A stretch of 27,747 bases of DNA from CAYZZA01 sp964482685 (GTDB lineage: Bacteria; Bacillota; Bacilli; Lactobacillales; Carnobacteriaceae_A), in contig CAYZZA010000015.1 of assembly GCA_964482685.1 (NCBI GenBank), positions 1 to 27,747 of the forward strand, given 5' to 3'. The notes beneath the pieces are model-generated. The model did no database searches. It worked only from the letters and a program-made list of their open reading frames with translations, and was not told the DNA's origin. Numbering within the stretch: position 1 is the stretch's first letter; each line of letters opens with the position of its first letter. Both the position numbers and the translations under genes were made by a program. Shown here in pieces: positions 16,090 to 24,159 of this stretch.

Positions 16090-16608
16090 ATGGAGGATCT
16101 TCAAGCGTACTGGAAACAAGATGAAGAATATGTGGAGCTCGTTGCGGATTTACTGGAAAACAATAAACTGCAAAAACTAGACGACATTACTCATCACCAC
16201 TACACGACTCGATTGGCACATTCACTGTTTGTCTCTTATGTCAGCTTCCGGATAGCAAAACGACTCAACTTGGATACGCGCTCTGTGGCACGTGCTGGTT
16301 TGCTACATGATTTCTTTCTTGAAGATAGAGAAGAAATCAAAGAAATGGCAAGTGGGTCACACAACTATGTACACCCTAAAATAGCTTTGAAAAATGCTTC
16401 ACAAATTACAGATTTAAACCACATAGAAAAAGACATTATTTTGAAACATATGTTTTTGACGACAAGATGTGCGTTTCCACGTTACAAAGAAAGTTATGTT
16501 GTAACAGCAGTAGACAAGTACTGCGCCATTAATGAAGTGACCGTTCCTTCATTGGCAAAAGTATCTAATTCTATCAACAACGTGTTGTTAAAATTACGTT
16601 TAGCCTAA
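16090..16608 (+). CDS. HD-domain protein, predicted metal-dependent phosphohydrolase
   Basis: A 172-residue cytosolic protein with the HD-superfamily metal ligands in order: H44 (LAHS), H73-D74 (LLHD), H95, H120 (KHMF) and D142 (VDKY). The extra histidines between HD and the last Asp suggest a binuclear centre, as in YqeK-type hydrolases. There is no second domain, membrane segment or signal peptide. AAGGGAG lies upstream of the ATG. It is followed by a perfect-palindrome terminator. Homologues near the pheS region in Lactobacillales are, to my knowledge, uncharacterised. A nucleotide substrate is the family expectation, not something seen here. Confidence 0.75.
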   Translation: MEDLQAYWKQDEEYVELVADLLENNKLQKLDDITHHHYTTRLAHSLFVSYVSFRIAKRLNLDTRSVARAGLLHDFFLEDREEIKEMASGSHNYVHPKIALKNASQITDLNHIEKDIILKHMFLTTRCAFPRYKESYVVTAVDKYCAINEVTVPSLAKVSNSINNVLLKLRLA

Positions 16609-16630
16609 AAAAGCAAGAATGAGTAGTTAA

Positions 16631-16660
16631 AAAGCTAGGACACGTGTCCTAGCTTTTTTT
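16631..16660 (+). terminator. Perfect-palindrome terminator after HD gene
   Basis: AAAGCTAGGA (16631-16640), loop CACGTG, TCCTAGCTTT (16647-16656), then more Ts. The whole 26-base unit is an exact palindrome. Confidence 0.9.
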
Positions 16661-16752
16661 GTAGCACCCTTGTTGCTCGAATCTCATATGAAAAGGCCTC
16701 ATCTATCTGCACTTCCTTAAGCGAAAAGAGGATGGCGCAAGCAAGAAGAGGT

Positions 16753-16781
16753 TTGAACAATCGCATAAGGTCGGGTACAAT
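16753..16781 (+). promoter_or_regulatory. Promoter of mgtE
   Basis: TTGAAC (16753-16758), 17 bp, TACAAT (16776-16781). The transcript leader would be about 68 nt, too short for the M-box magnesium riboswitch that often controls mgtE. Confidence 0.75.
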
Positions 16782-16855
16782 AGACGAGTCATGCGGAACA
16801 GGAACAGACTGATAGAAAGAAAGGCTTCATGCAGTCACAAGGAGGATGTAGCACG

Positions 16856-18223
16856 ATGAGCGCACTGAAAAAAAGAAACAAAACCCATTACGATCACATA
16901 TATAAAGCTGTTAAAAACAATGACCGCGAACTTTTTCGAGAGTTGTTTTTGAAATTGCATACAAAAGACCAAACAGAATTGTTTCATTTGCTCTATCCTG
17001 AAAAGAAAACAAAAATCGCCGATTTTATTGAACCGGATGAATTTTCAGATATTTTTGAGTGGTTGGAGTTTGAAGACCAAAAAAATGCGGTTGAATATTT
17101 GCCACGAACTTATATGGCAGAGGTGTTTAGCGAGACCGCTACAGATAATGTGAGCCGATTTTTGGCCCAGCTCGCACCGGACGAACAACAGCCAATTTTA
17201 AAAATGATGAAACAAGCCGATCGCTTGCTAATTGAAGAACTCTTGTCTTATGCGCCTCGTACCGCTGGAGCAATCATGACAAAAGAGTTTATTTATGTAA
17301 AAACCGATCAAACTGTCTCAGAAGTCATTGGTGTCTTGAGACGTGTTGGAAAAAGCGCTGAAACCATTTACTACATGTATGTTGTGGATGAAAGCATGCG
17401 CTTGCGAGGTGTTGTGTCGCTTCGAGACTTGATTGTGTCTTCAGAACACGAAAAAGTCGGCAACATTATGTCGGAACAAGTGGTTTCCGTTAGCTTGTTA
17501 GAAGACCAAGAAGAAGTTGCCCGCGTAATCCAAGACTACGATTTGTTGGCCGTTCCTGTTATCCAAGAAGATGGCATAGTACTTGGGATTGTGACCGTAG
17601 ATGACGTTATGGATGTCTTAGAAGACGAAACCACAGAAGACTTTCAAGAGTTCTCTGCGATTAAACCGTCTGAGACAGACGAAGAGATGACCATTTCCCA
17701 GATTGCAAAAGCGCGTGTTCCGTGGATTGTGATTCTTGTGTTCTTGGGCATGACCACTGCTGGATTGATCAATCAGTTCGAAGAGACGCTGCAATCGGTG
17801 GTTGCGTTGGCTGCGTTTATTCCCATCATCATGGACGCAGCTGGAAACGTAGGCACACAGTCGCTAGCGGTTGCTGTACGAGAAATATCCGCAAAAGATG
17901 GAAAGAAAAAACCAACTATTCTTGAAACAATTAAAAAAGAATTTGGGGCGGGACTATTAATCGGGCTGGCTTCGATGGTAGCGGTAGTGATTATTGTGCT
18001 TGTTTTATACCAAGACCTAATGTTAGCTTTTATCATAGGAGCAGCAATGGTGTTGACACTGAGCTTGTCTTCTGTGGTAGGTGCACTTGTTCCATTAGTG
18101 GCAACCAAGTTTAACATTGATCCAGCGATTGCGTCTGGACCTTTTATTACGACCATCAACGATGCACTCGGTTTGTTTATTTACTTTAGCTTGGCCACTT
18201 ATTTTCTTCAGCATCTCGTTTAG
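16856..18223 (+). CDS. mgtE: Magnesium transporter MgtE
   Basis: Inner-membrane Mg(II) channel of 455 residues, close to Bacillus MgtE (about 450). The frame opens at 16829, but AAGGAGG (16839-16845) lies after that ATG and fits the ATG at 16856 (MSALKKRNK), so the later start is chosen. An alpha-helical MgtE N-domain covers about residues 10-125, then two CBS domains (about 130-260; APRTAGAIMT, VVSLRDLIV, IVTVDDVMDVL) that act as the Mg sensor. The five-helix pore domain (about 285-455) has the selectivity segment IPIIMDAAGNVGTQSLAV and the late motif DPAIASGPFITTINDALGL. It has its own promoter and no M-box, so regulation is probably mostly at the protein level. Confidence 0.93.
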   Translation: MSALKKRNKTHYDHIYKAVKNNDRELFRELFLKLHTKDQTELFHLLYPEKKTKIADFIEPDEFSDIFEWLEFEDQKNAVEYLPRTYMAEVFSETATDNVSRFLAQLAPDEQQPILKMMKQADRLLIEELLSYAPRTAGAIMTKEFIYVKTDQTVSEVIGVLRRVGKSAETIYYMYVVDESMRLRGVVSLRDLIVSSEHEKVGNIMSEQVVSVSLLEDQEEVARVIQDYDLLAVPVIQEDGIVLGIVTVDDVMDVLEDETTEDFQEFSAIKPSETDEEMTISQIAKARVPWIVILVFLGMTTAGLINQFEETLQSVVALAAFIPIIMDAAGNVGTQSLAVAVREISAKDGKKKPTILETIKKEFGAGLLIGLASMVAVVIIVLVLYQDLMLAFIIGAAMVLTLSLSSVVGALVPLVATKFNIDPAIASGPFITTINDALGLFIYFSLATYFLQHLV

Positions 18224-18242
18224 ACACAGGTCATAAATAGAT

Positions 18243-18259
18243 ACTTATTATTTATAAGT
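18243..18259. promoter_or_regulatory. Inverted repeat ACTTA-N7-TAAGT at hxlR promoter
   Basis: ACTTAT (18243-18248) and ATAAGT (18254-18259) flank five bases, placing the dyad over the -35 and spacer of the hxlR promoter. The same ACTTA-N7-TAAGT pattern recurs before trxA. It is the natural candidate operator for autoregulation by HxlR. Confidence 0.6.
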
Positions 18260-18264
18260 GACTA

Positions 18265-18273
18265 TGCTATACT
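18265..18273 (+). promoter_or_regulatory. Extended -10 promoter of hxlR
   Basis: TG-C-TATACT is an extended -10; only a weak -35 (TTATTA, 18245-18250, 17-bp spacer) is present and is covered by the inverted repeat. A bound repressor would block polymerase. Confidence 0.65.
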
Positions 18274-18295
18274 GAGGAGAGAATGAGGTGAATTC

Positions 18296-18682
18296 ATGAT
18301 GATAGAAGCAGAGCATATGCAAACAACAGAACACTGCAAGCAAATCTGTCCAAAATTTGAGCACACATTTCGCATCTTAGGAAAAAAATGGAATGGTCTA
18401 ATTATTGAAGTTCTTTTGGAAGGTCCAAAACGCTTTAAAGATTTAAGCGGTCAAATTTGTGACGTCAGTGACCGTGTGCTAGCAGAGCGTCTAAAAGATT
18501 TAGAAGCAGATGGCTTAGTTGAACGTATCACGTGTGAACAAACAAGTAACCGTTCTGGATATTGTTTGACACCAAAAGGAGAAGATTTGCAAAGCGTGAT
18601 GAGTGAAATCCAAGAGTGGTCCAATCGTTGGATCAATCAAGAAGACCTCACCACCACACTGGAGTCAAAAAAATCAATCTAA
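18296..18682 (+). CDS. HxlR-family winged-helix regulator, cysteine-rich
   Basis: DNA-binding regulator of 128 residues of the HxlR (MarR-like) family, which act as dimers. Hallmarks are CPKFEHTFRILGKKWNGLII (18-37), the recognition-helix region DVSDRVLAERLKDLEADGLV (56-75) and the wing with GYCLTPKGEDL. Two adjacent ATGs (18296 and 18299) follow GAGGTG; the first is taken. It has five cysteines (C14, C18, C55, C80, C90). N-terminal cysteines are the thiol switches of the redox-sensing HxlR members YodB, CatR and HypR, so a role in sensing disulfide or electrophile stress is plausible but not proven. An inverted repeat overlaps its promoter, suggesting autoregulation. Confidence 0.88.
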   Translation: MMIEAEHMQTTEHCKQICPKFEHTFRILGKKWNGLIIEVLLEGPKRFKDLSGQICDVSDRVLAERLKDLEADGLVERITCEQTSNRSGYCLTPKGEDLQSVMSEIQEWSNRWINQEDLTTTLESKKSI

Positions 18683-18699
18683 ATATACCCACAAACATT

Positions 18700-18957
18700 G
18701 AAGGAAACTAGTAATGTACGTCTGTAGGATACAGAAAAGAGTGTCTCGTCTGAAACCACTCTCGATACACGTACATGAATTCACTTCCGGAGTTGCTTTT
18801 TGAAGAGCCAGTGTGCTGCTTGCAGGACCTGAACAAAAAAAGCCGGTATGCGCCGTTATGCTATGAAGTGCAAAGAGACCCATGAGTGGTCTTTTTGAAT
18901 CAGGGTGGTACCGCGAAGAGCCTCGTCCCTATTTTATAGGGGGGAAGGCTCTTTTTT
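18700..18957 (+). ncRNA. T-box riboswitch leader, tRNA-Phe specific
   Basis: The T-box AGGGTGGTACCGCG is at 18902-18915. The terminator that follows pairs AAGAGCC (18916-18922) with GGCTCTT (18947-18953), with an inner CCCTA/TAGGG helix and T6. Stem I is closed by ATGTACGT/ACGTACAT (18713-18720 with 18769-18776) above a bulge with AGTA on the 5' side. On the 3' side is the specifier TTC (18780-18782) followed by A, the phenylalanine codon. Uncharged tRNA-Phe should favour antitermination and pheST expression. It fills most of the 349-bp gap between hxlR and pheS. Confidence 0.95.
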
Positions 18958-19031
18958 GATAGGAAAAAACCAAAAAAAAGATTAAACTAAAGAATGAATG
19001 TAACTAACAGACTGTGAAAAGGGGTAAGGAC

Positions 19032-20078
19032 ATGTCATTACAAGAAACACTCGCCACACTACAAGAAGCGGCACGTGACGCCATCACGCAGACAAAGACT
19101 CTAAAAGAACTAGATGAGGTTCGTGTTGCATACTTAGGGAAAAAAGGGCAGTTAACCAGTGTTCTAAAAGGAATGAAAGATGTTACACCAGCAGAAAGAC
19201 CTGTGATCGGTGCCTTAGCCAATACGGTTCGCGATGAGCTCACGGCAGGTATTGAGACAAAAAAAGAACATCTAGAACTAGAAGAAATGAACGCGCAGTT
19301 AGCGACCCAGTCAATTGATGTGACGCTTCCTGGCACAAGCTTTCCAAAAGGGCACCGCCACGTGATTGTACACATCATGGAAGAGATTGAAGATTTGTTT
19401 ATGTCTATGGGGTATCAAGTGATTGAAGGGACAGAAGTAGAAGAAGATTTCTACAACTTTGAGCGAATGAACTTGCCGAAAAATCATCCTGCACGTGACA
19501 TGCAAGACACGTTTTATATTACAGACGACGTTCTTTTGCGTACGCACACGTCTCCGGTTCAAGCGCGGACCATGGATCGCCATGATTTTTCAAAGGGACC
19601 GTTAAAAATGCTTAGTCCTGGAAAAGTGTACCGACGCGATAGTGACGATGCCACACATTCGCACCAATTCCACCAAATGGAAGGTTTGTTTATTGACAAA
19701 GGCGTGCGGATGTCCGACTTAAAAGGGACACTGGATGTCTTTGCCAAAAAGATGTTTGGGGAAGACCGAGAAATCCGGTTGCGTCCAAGTTACTTCCCAT
19801 TTACAGAGCCATCTGTTGAAGTAGATGTAAGTTGCTTCAAATGCGGAGGAGACGGCTGTAACGTGTGCAAACGTTCTGGTTGGATTGAAATTCTTGGTGC
19901 TGGAATGGTCCATCCAACGGTTCTGGAGATGTCGGGCATTGACTCGGATGTGTACAGTGGATTTGCATTTGGATTAGGACCAGACCGTATTGCGATGCTA
20001 AAATACGGAATCGATGACATTCGTCACTTTTACCAAAACGATACGCGTTTCTTGACGCAATTTCATACAAAGGGGTAA
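19032..20078 (+). CDS. pheS: Phenylalanine-tRNA ligase alpha subunit
   Basis: Catalytic subunit of the alpha2-beta2 enzyme that charges tRNA-Phe. It has 348 residues from the ATG at 19032; a GTG at 19014 lies before the AAGG ribosome site (19022-19028) and is rejected. An N-terminal coiled-coil tRNA-binding arm (about 1-85) precedes the class II core: motif 2 PGKVYRRDSDDATHSHQFHQ and motif 3 GFAFGLGPDRIAML near the C-terminus. The cysteine segment CFKCGGDGCNVCKRSGW is the one normal in Bacillus-type PheS. The substrate-pocket alanine in FAFG is present. It follows the T-box leader and is seven bases from pheT, in one operon. Confidence 0.97.
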   Translation: MSLQETLATLQEAARDAITQTKTLKELDEVRVAYLGKKGQLTSVLKGMKDVTPAERPVIGALANTVRDELTAGIETKKEHLELEEMNAQLATQSIDVTLPGTSFPKGHRHVIVHIMEEIEDLFMSMGYQVIEGTEVEEDFYNFERMNLPKNHPARDMQDTFYITDDVLLRTHTSPVQARTMDRHDFSKGPLKMLSPGKVYRRDSDDATHSHQFHQMEGLFIDKGVRMSDLKGTLDVFAKKMFGEDREIRLRPSYFPFTEPSVEVDVSCFKCGGDGCNVCKRSGWIEILGAGMVHPTVLEMSGIDSDVYSGFAFGLGPDRIAMLKYGIDDIRHFYQNDTRFLTQFHTKG

Positions 20079-20085
20079 ACAAAAC

Positions 20086-22500
20086 ATGAAAATTTCTGTA
20101 GAATGGCTCGGCGAATACGTAGATGTATCTGCGTTCTCGGTACAAGACTTATCAGATCGTATTACGCTATCAGGCATTGAAGTAGATGACATCCACACTC
20201 CAGGAGAAGGAGTCACTAAATTAGTCGTAGGAGAAGTGCTAGCAGTAGATGCAATGGAGGGGTCTGACCACCTACATGTCACACAAGTGTCTGTTGGAGC
20301 ACAAGACACTCTTCAAATTGTGTGTGGAGCACCTAACGTTGCACAAGGACAAAAGGTTATTGTGGCGCTACCAGGTGCTCAGTTAAAAGGAACCGAAATC
20401 AAAAAGGGCTCCATTCGTGGCACGATGTCTGAGGGAATGATTTGTTCGTTGCAAGAAATTGGGTTTGACGAAAGTGTTGTCCCAAAGAAAACAGCAGACG
20501 GCATTTATGTTTTTCCAGCGGACACACCCGTTGGCGCATCCGTTCATGATCTCTTAGGGTTACACGACGGTATTTTAGAATTGGATTTGACTCCAAACCG
20601 CGCAGATGCCCTGAGCATGCGCGGAATGGCATACGAAGCAGGAGCAATATTGGATCAAACGCCTGTTTTTGTATCTCCAAAACTAGAAGAAGAGCCAACG
20701 GCTTCAATTCAAGACTATGTATCTGTCTCAACTGAATCGGACGTTGATTGCGCTGTATACATGATGCGCGTCGTCAAAGACGTGGCAATCACAGAAAGCC
20801 CTGTGTGGTTGCAAAAGAAATTGATGCATGCCGGGATTCGTCCAGTGGATCTAGTGGTGGATACGACCAATTATGTGATGTTGGAATATGGACAACCACT
20901 CCATGGATTTGATTACGACACCTTTGCCTCTAAACAGATGCATGTGCGCCGTGCTAGAGAAAATGAGACGATGGACACATTAGACGGCACTACACGCACA
21001 TTGTCTCCAGAGCATTTGCTTGTGACAAATGGCGACACGCCTGTTGCGGTAGCGGGTGTGATGGGTGGTTTAGACACTCACATTACAAGCAAGACCAAAA
21101 CCGTTGCGCTCGAAGCCGCTATTTTTTCACCTGAACTCGTTCGACAAGCAGCCAAAGAGTTAAACTTGCGTAGTGAATCTAGTTCCCGCTTTGAAAAAGG
21201 GGTTAACTGGAGTACCGTACAAGATGCTTTGGATCATGCTGCTAGTCTCATCGCCGAATTGGGGGGTGGAACCGTAGTATCTGGGGTTGCATCCAGTACG
21301 ACATTGGTCACTGAAAACAGCGAATTATCCATTGGATTGGATAAAATCAACCGTTCTCTTGGAACAGCATTGACCGTTTCAGAAGTAGAACATATCTTTA
21401 CGCGTCTACAATTTCCAGTACGCGTCTCAAATGAACGGTTTACTGTCCAAATTCCACCAAGACGTTGGGATTTGTTTATTGAGGCAGATTTATTAGAAGA
21501 AGTGGCCCGTATTTACGGCTACCACAACATTGCGGCCACGTTGCCAATAACAGAAGGAACACCGGCACTTTTGAGCGACAAACTTCGCTACACTCGTCAC
21601 ACGGAACGGTTTCTTGAAGGATGTGGTTTGTCTCAAACCATTAGTTACGCCTTGACAACCGTTTCGGAGTCCAAACGCTTCTCGCTTCTAGAAGCGGCTC
21701 ATGTAGACGTCAATTGGCCATTAAGCACCGAACACCAAACATTGCGAATGAATGTCGTGGCTGGGTTACTGAAACATGTGGCATACAACCAAGCACGTAG
21801 CAAAGACCGTGTTGCTTTTTACGAAATTGGTCGTGTCTTTTATGGACAATCAGAGGAAAAGTTGCCAAAAGAAACCAATCATTTGGCAGCGGTTCTAGCC
21901 GGCCCGTATTCGCAAGACAGTTGGCAAGGCAAAGGGCACGTCACCGATTTTTACACTTTAAAAGGAATCGTAGAAGGATTGCTTGATACGTTTGAGCTGC
22001 GTGAACCGGTTCAGTTTGTCAAAGAGACACAAATGTCTGCGATGCACCCTGGGCGCACAGCACTCGTGCAACACAAAGGAGAGACCATCGGCTTTATTGG
22101 CCAAGTCCACCCAATGGTCGCAAAAGAATACGACATCTCAGACGTGTATGTGTGTGAATTAGATCTAGATGCTTTAGTGGAAGCCGAAAAAGAAGACACA
22201 ATTTACAGCCCTATTCCGCGTTACCCTGGAATGAGTCGTGACGTTGCTTTTATGGTAGAAGAAGGCGTCACACATGCTGAGATTGTCTCTGTCATTGAAG
22301 CACATGGAGGACCATGGTTGCGTCAAGTTCATGTGTTTGATATTTACACAGGAGACTCCATTGAAGCTGGGAAAAAATCCGTTGCTTATTCGTTGTCTTT
22401 CTTAAATCCAGCTGCCACGCTTGTAGAAGAACCTGTTCAAGAAGCATTTGAAGCAGTTAAAGCTGCCCTAGAAACCGAGTTAGGTGCATCGATTAGATAA
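20086..22500 (+). CDS. pheT: Phenylalanine-tRNA ligase beta subunit
   Basis: Beta subunit of 804 residues, full length for the family. In order: N-terminal region, EMAP-II/OB-like tRNA-binding domain (about 40-150; VVGEVLAVDAMEGSDHLHV), B3/B4 editing domain (about 210-390, with VDLVVDTTNYVMLEYGQPLH), B5 domain (about 400-475), class II-like inactive core, and the C-terminal ferredoxin-fold anticodon-binding domain (from about residue 708, IPRYPGMSRDVAF). The editing domain hydrolyses Tyr-tRNA-Phe in this family. The AAGGGG ribosome site overlaps the end of pheS, consistent with translational coupling. Confidence 0.97.
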   Translation: MKISVEWLGEYVDVSAFSVQDLSDRITLSGIEVDDIHTPGEGVTKLVVGEVLAVDAMEGSDHLHVTQVSVGAQDTLQIVCGAPNVAQGQKVIVALPGAQLKGTEIKKGSIRGTMSEGMICSLQEIGFDESVVPKKTADGIYVFPADTPVGASVHDLLGLHDGILELDLTPNRADALSMRGMAYEAGAILDQTPVFVSPKLEEEPTASIQDYVSVSTESDVDCAVYMMRVVKDVAITESPVWLQKKLMHAGIRPVDLVVDTTNYVMLEYGQPLHGFDYDTFASKQMHVRRARENETMDTLDGTTRTLSPEHLLVTNGDTPVAVAGVMGGLDTHITSKTKTVALEAAIFSPELVRQAAKELNLRSESSSRFEKGVNWSTVQDALDHAASLIAELGGGTVVSGVASSTTLVTENSELSIGLDKINRSLGTALTVSEVEHIFTRLQFPVRVSNERFTVQIPPRRWDLFIEADLLEEVARIYGYHNIAATLPITEGTPALLSDKLRYTRHTERFLEGCGLSQTISYALTTVSESKRFSLLEAAHVDVNWPLSTEHQTLRMNVVAGLLKHVAYNQARSKDRVAFYEIGRVFYGQSEEKLPKETNHLAAVLAGPYSQDSWQGKGHVTDFYTLKGIVEGLLDTFELREPVQFVKETQMSAMHPGRTALVQHKGETIGFIGQVHPMVAKEYDISDVYVCELDLDALVEAEKEDTIYSPIPRYPGMSRDVAFMVEEGVTHAEIVSVIEAHGGPWLRQVHVFDIYTGDSIEAGKKSVAYSLSFLNPAATLVEEPVQEAFEAVKAALETELGASIR

Positions 22501-22638
22501 AACTCAACCTTTGTACTTGTTTTTGTAGGAAAATAGGTGTGTAAAAAAAGAAAAAAAGCTAAGAATAAAAAATGTACACTCAAAAAAAGACAAAAGTCCC
22601 AGATTGCGCACGAAAATGTGGACAATGAGGCACATACC

Positions 22639-22670
22639 AAAAACAAACATGACTGAAAGAGTCATGTTTG
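22639..22670 (-). terminator. Terminator for rnhC (minus strand)
   Basis: CAAACATGACT (22644-22654) and AGTCATGTTTG (22660-22670) form a perfect 11-bp stem with a GAAAG loop. On the minus strand it is followed by T5 (A-run at 22639-22643), so it ends the rnhC transcript. Confidence 0.8.
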
Positions 22671-22701
22671 TCGTATCAAATAATTGAGTTGAGACGATGT
22701 C

Positions 22702-22733
22702 AAAGGTGAGCACAGGCTGTGCTCACCTTTTTT
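22702..22733 (+). terminator. Terminator for pheST (plus strand), overlapping rnhC 3' end
   Basis: AAAGGTGAGCAC (22702-22713) pairs with GTGCTCACCTTT (22719-22730), followed by Ts. The rnhC stop codon (22723-22725, minus strand) lies in the stem. The pheST and rnhC transcripts therefore overlap by roughly 90 bases at their 3' ends. Confidence 0.85.
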
Positions 22734-23667
22734 CATCTTTGTACCCTGCGATATTTTTGGCTTTTTGGGTATTGGCAAAATGAAGTTTTGCGACGGTACC
22801 AAGCAAATCCATCCCACCTTTTTTAAGTACACGTGCAGCTGCGACATCTGATTGGGCACTGGCTCCTGAAGGCAAAGTCAAACCAACGCGCGCAGAGTCT
22901 TTTTCCAATCTTTTTAAAAAGGAGTACCGCGCAATAATGGAGGCAGCTGCGACGGCGAGATGGTGACTTTCTCCTTTTGTTGCAAAATAGACGTTGTCCT
23001 TCAAAACTTCTTTTTCTTCCGACAAATACCGAAAATATGTAGACGGTTGAGCAAATTCATCAATTAAAATTCCTTTTGGTTTACGAGGGTGAATTTTTTC
23101 TAAAACATTCAACAAAGCCCGGTTGTGCAAAATAGCTTTCATCTTTCCTTGCGACATCGTCGGTTGAATGCGATTGTATGTCGTGGCATCCATGGATAAC
23201 GAGCTATACGGGACGGTGACAAGCAAATCTTTGGCAATGCGAATAATTTCTGGATCAGTTAAGTGTTTGGAGTCTTTGACCCCCAATTCCTTTAACAAAG
23301 GAATTGCTGTATCGTCGACAAAGGTAGCCACAACAGTTAAGGGACCAAAGTAGCTGCCAGTTCCTACTTCATCGCTGCCTACAACCGACCATGTTTCAAA
23401 GCCTTCTGGCAAACGAGAAGGAGAGGTTTCTTTTGCTTCTTTTTTGTCTTGTATGGTGGCGCCAGCGTGAATCCATCGGTCAAGCTCTGGTGTGGCGTCG
23501 TGTCCTTGAAAGACGACTTTTCCAGATGTATACGCAGTAATCATGGTGCCATTTTTTTTGGCTGCAAAAACAGTGTAAGGTGGAAAAGGTAAAACGAGGT
23601 GAGCGTGGTACGCTTGTTTCATTTGGTTGAGCACAGTTGGTGAAGCCAGTAAAACGGTAGTAGCCAT
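22723..23667 (-). CDS. rnhC: Ribonuclease HIII
   Basis: Removes RNA from RNA-DNA hybrids, including R-loops and primers. It has 314 residues, typical of Bacilli RNase HIII. The N-terminal TBP-like substrate-binding domain (about 1-80) distinguishes it from RNase HII. The catalytic carboxylates are visible: D99-E100 in SDEVGTG, D132 in VKDSKHLTD and D203 in LIDEFAQP. The conserved ESHHLAVAAASIIAR segment is at 233-247. AGAGGG precedes the ATG. It lies convergent to pheT and divergent from zapA, the standard arrangement in this group. Confidence 0.95.
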   Translation of the reverse strand: MATTVLLASPTVLNQMKQAYHAHLVLPFPPYTVFAAKKNGTMITAYTSGKVVFQGHDATPELDRWIHAGATIQDKKEAKETSPSRLPEGFETWSVVGSDEVGTGSYFGPLTVVATFVDDTAIPLLKELGVKDSKHLTDPEIIRIAKDLLVTVPYSSLSMDATTYNRIQPTMSQGKMKAILHNRALLNVLEKIHPRKPKGILIDEFAQPSTYFRYLSEEKEVLKDNVYFATKGESHHLAVAAASIIARYSFLKRLEKDSARVGLTLPSGASAQSDVAAARVLKKGGMDLLGTVAKLHFANTQKAKNIAGYKDEKR

Positions 23668-23727
23668 GTGGAGCCCTCTTTTCTATTATCAATTTTATCT
23701 GCCTCTCTAGTGTACCAAAAAAGGAAG

Positions 23728-23782
23728 CCCTCCGAAACGGCACGCAAGCCGAAACGGATAAGGGATGAAACCATCCTTTTTT
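23728..23782 (+). repeat. Double hairpin between rnhC and zapA
   Basis: Two copies of CCGAAACGG (23732-23740, 23749-23757) fold into a symmetric hairpin: outer CCG/CGG, AAA/AAA internal loop, inner CGGC/GCCG. CCCT (23728-23731) can close it with AGGG (23761-23764), but AGGGATG also pairs with CATCC (23772-23776), followed by T6. The two folds compete, as in an attenuator. However, the likely zapA promoter lies downstream of it, so the role is unclear. Confidence 0.5.
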
Positions 23783-23784
23783 CG

Positions 23785-23793
23785 TGTTAAAAT
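23785..23793 (+). promoter_or_regulatory. Extended -10 promoter of zapA-cvpA
   Basis: TG-T-TAAAAT lies 33 bp before the zapA start. No good -35 is seen, which the extended -10 could offset. Confidence 0.45.
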
Positions 23794-23825
23794 AGGGGGT
23801 ATTAGGAACACTGGAGGAACAAAAG

Positions 23826-24158
23826 ATGTCCGGAACAAAAAAAAGATTTAAAACCATCATTCAAGGAAAAACCTATGTCATTTTAGGCACCAAGCCGCAA
23901 GCACACATGAAAGCTGTCACGGAACTCGTGGAAGAACAGCTCAATCAGCTCAAAGAATTGACAACTGGATTGGACGGCGAGCGCAGAGCCATTTTATTGG
24001 CAATCAATGCTGTCTCTACACAGATGGATTTACAAGAACGAGTAGACAAAGCGCAAGAAAAAATGGACATGCTTGAAGAAAAAAATAGACAGCTAGAAGA
24101 GCGCGCAAAGTTTGTACAAGACTCTGCCCGTACTCCATCTGACAGTGAGGATGTGTAA
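23826..24158 (+). CDS. zapA: Cell division protein ZapA
   Basis: Small FtsZ-associated protein of 110 residues that promotes Z-ring assembly and bundling at midcell. The N-terminal globular part includes KRFKTIIQGKTYVILG (6-21). A long helix for the dimer/tetramer coiled coil spans about residues 45-103 (LLAINAVSTQMDLQERVDKA and an EEKNRQLEER tail). GGAGG lies about nine bases before the ATG. Position between rnhC and cvpA is the conserved Bacilli arrangement. cvpA starts one base after its stop, so the two are translationally coupled. Confidence 0.92.
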   Translation: MSGTKKRFKTIIQGKTYVILGTKPQAHMKAVTELVEEQLNQLKELTTGLDGERRAILLAINAVSTQMDLQERVDKAQEKMDMLEEKNRQLEERAKFVQDSARTPSDSEDV

Positions 24159-24159
24159 C

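Noticed and set aside
16661..16855. M-box magnesium riboswitch before mgtE
   Set aside because: The promoter leaves a leader of about 68 nt, too short for the aptamer, and no M-box conserved blocks are seen.
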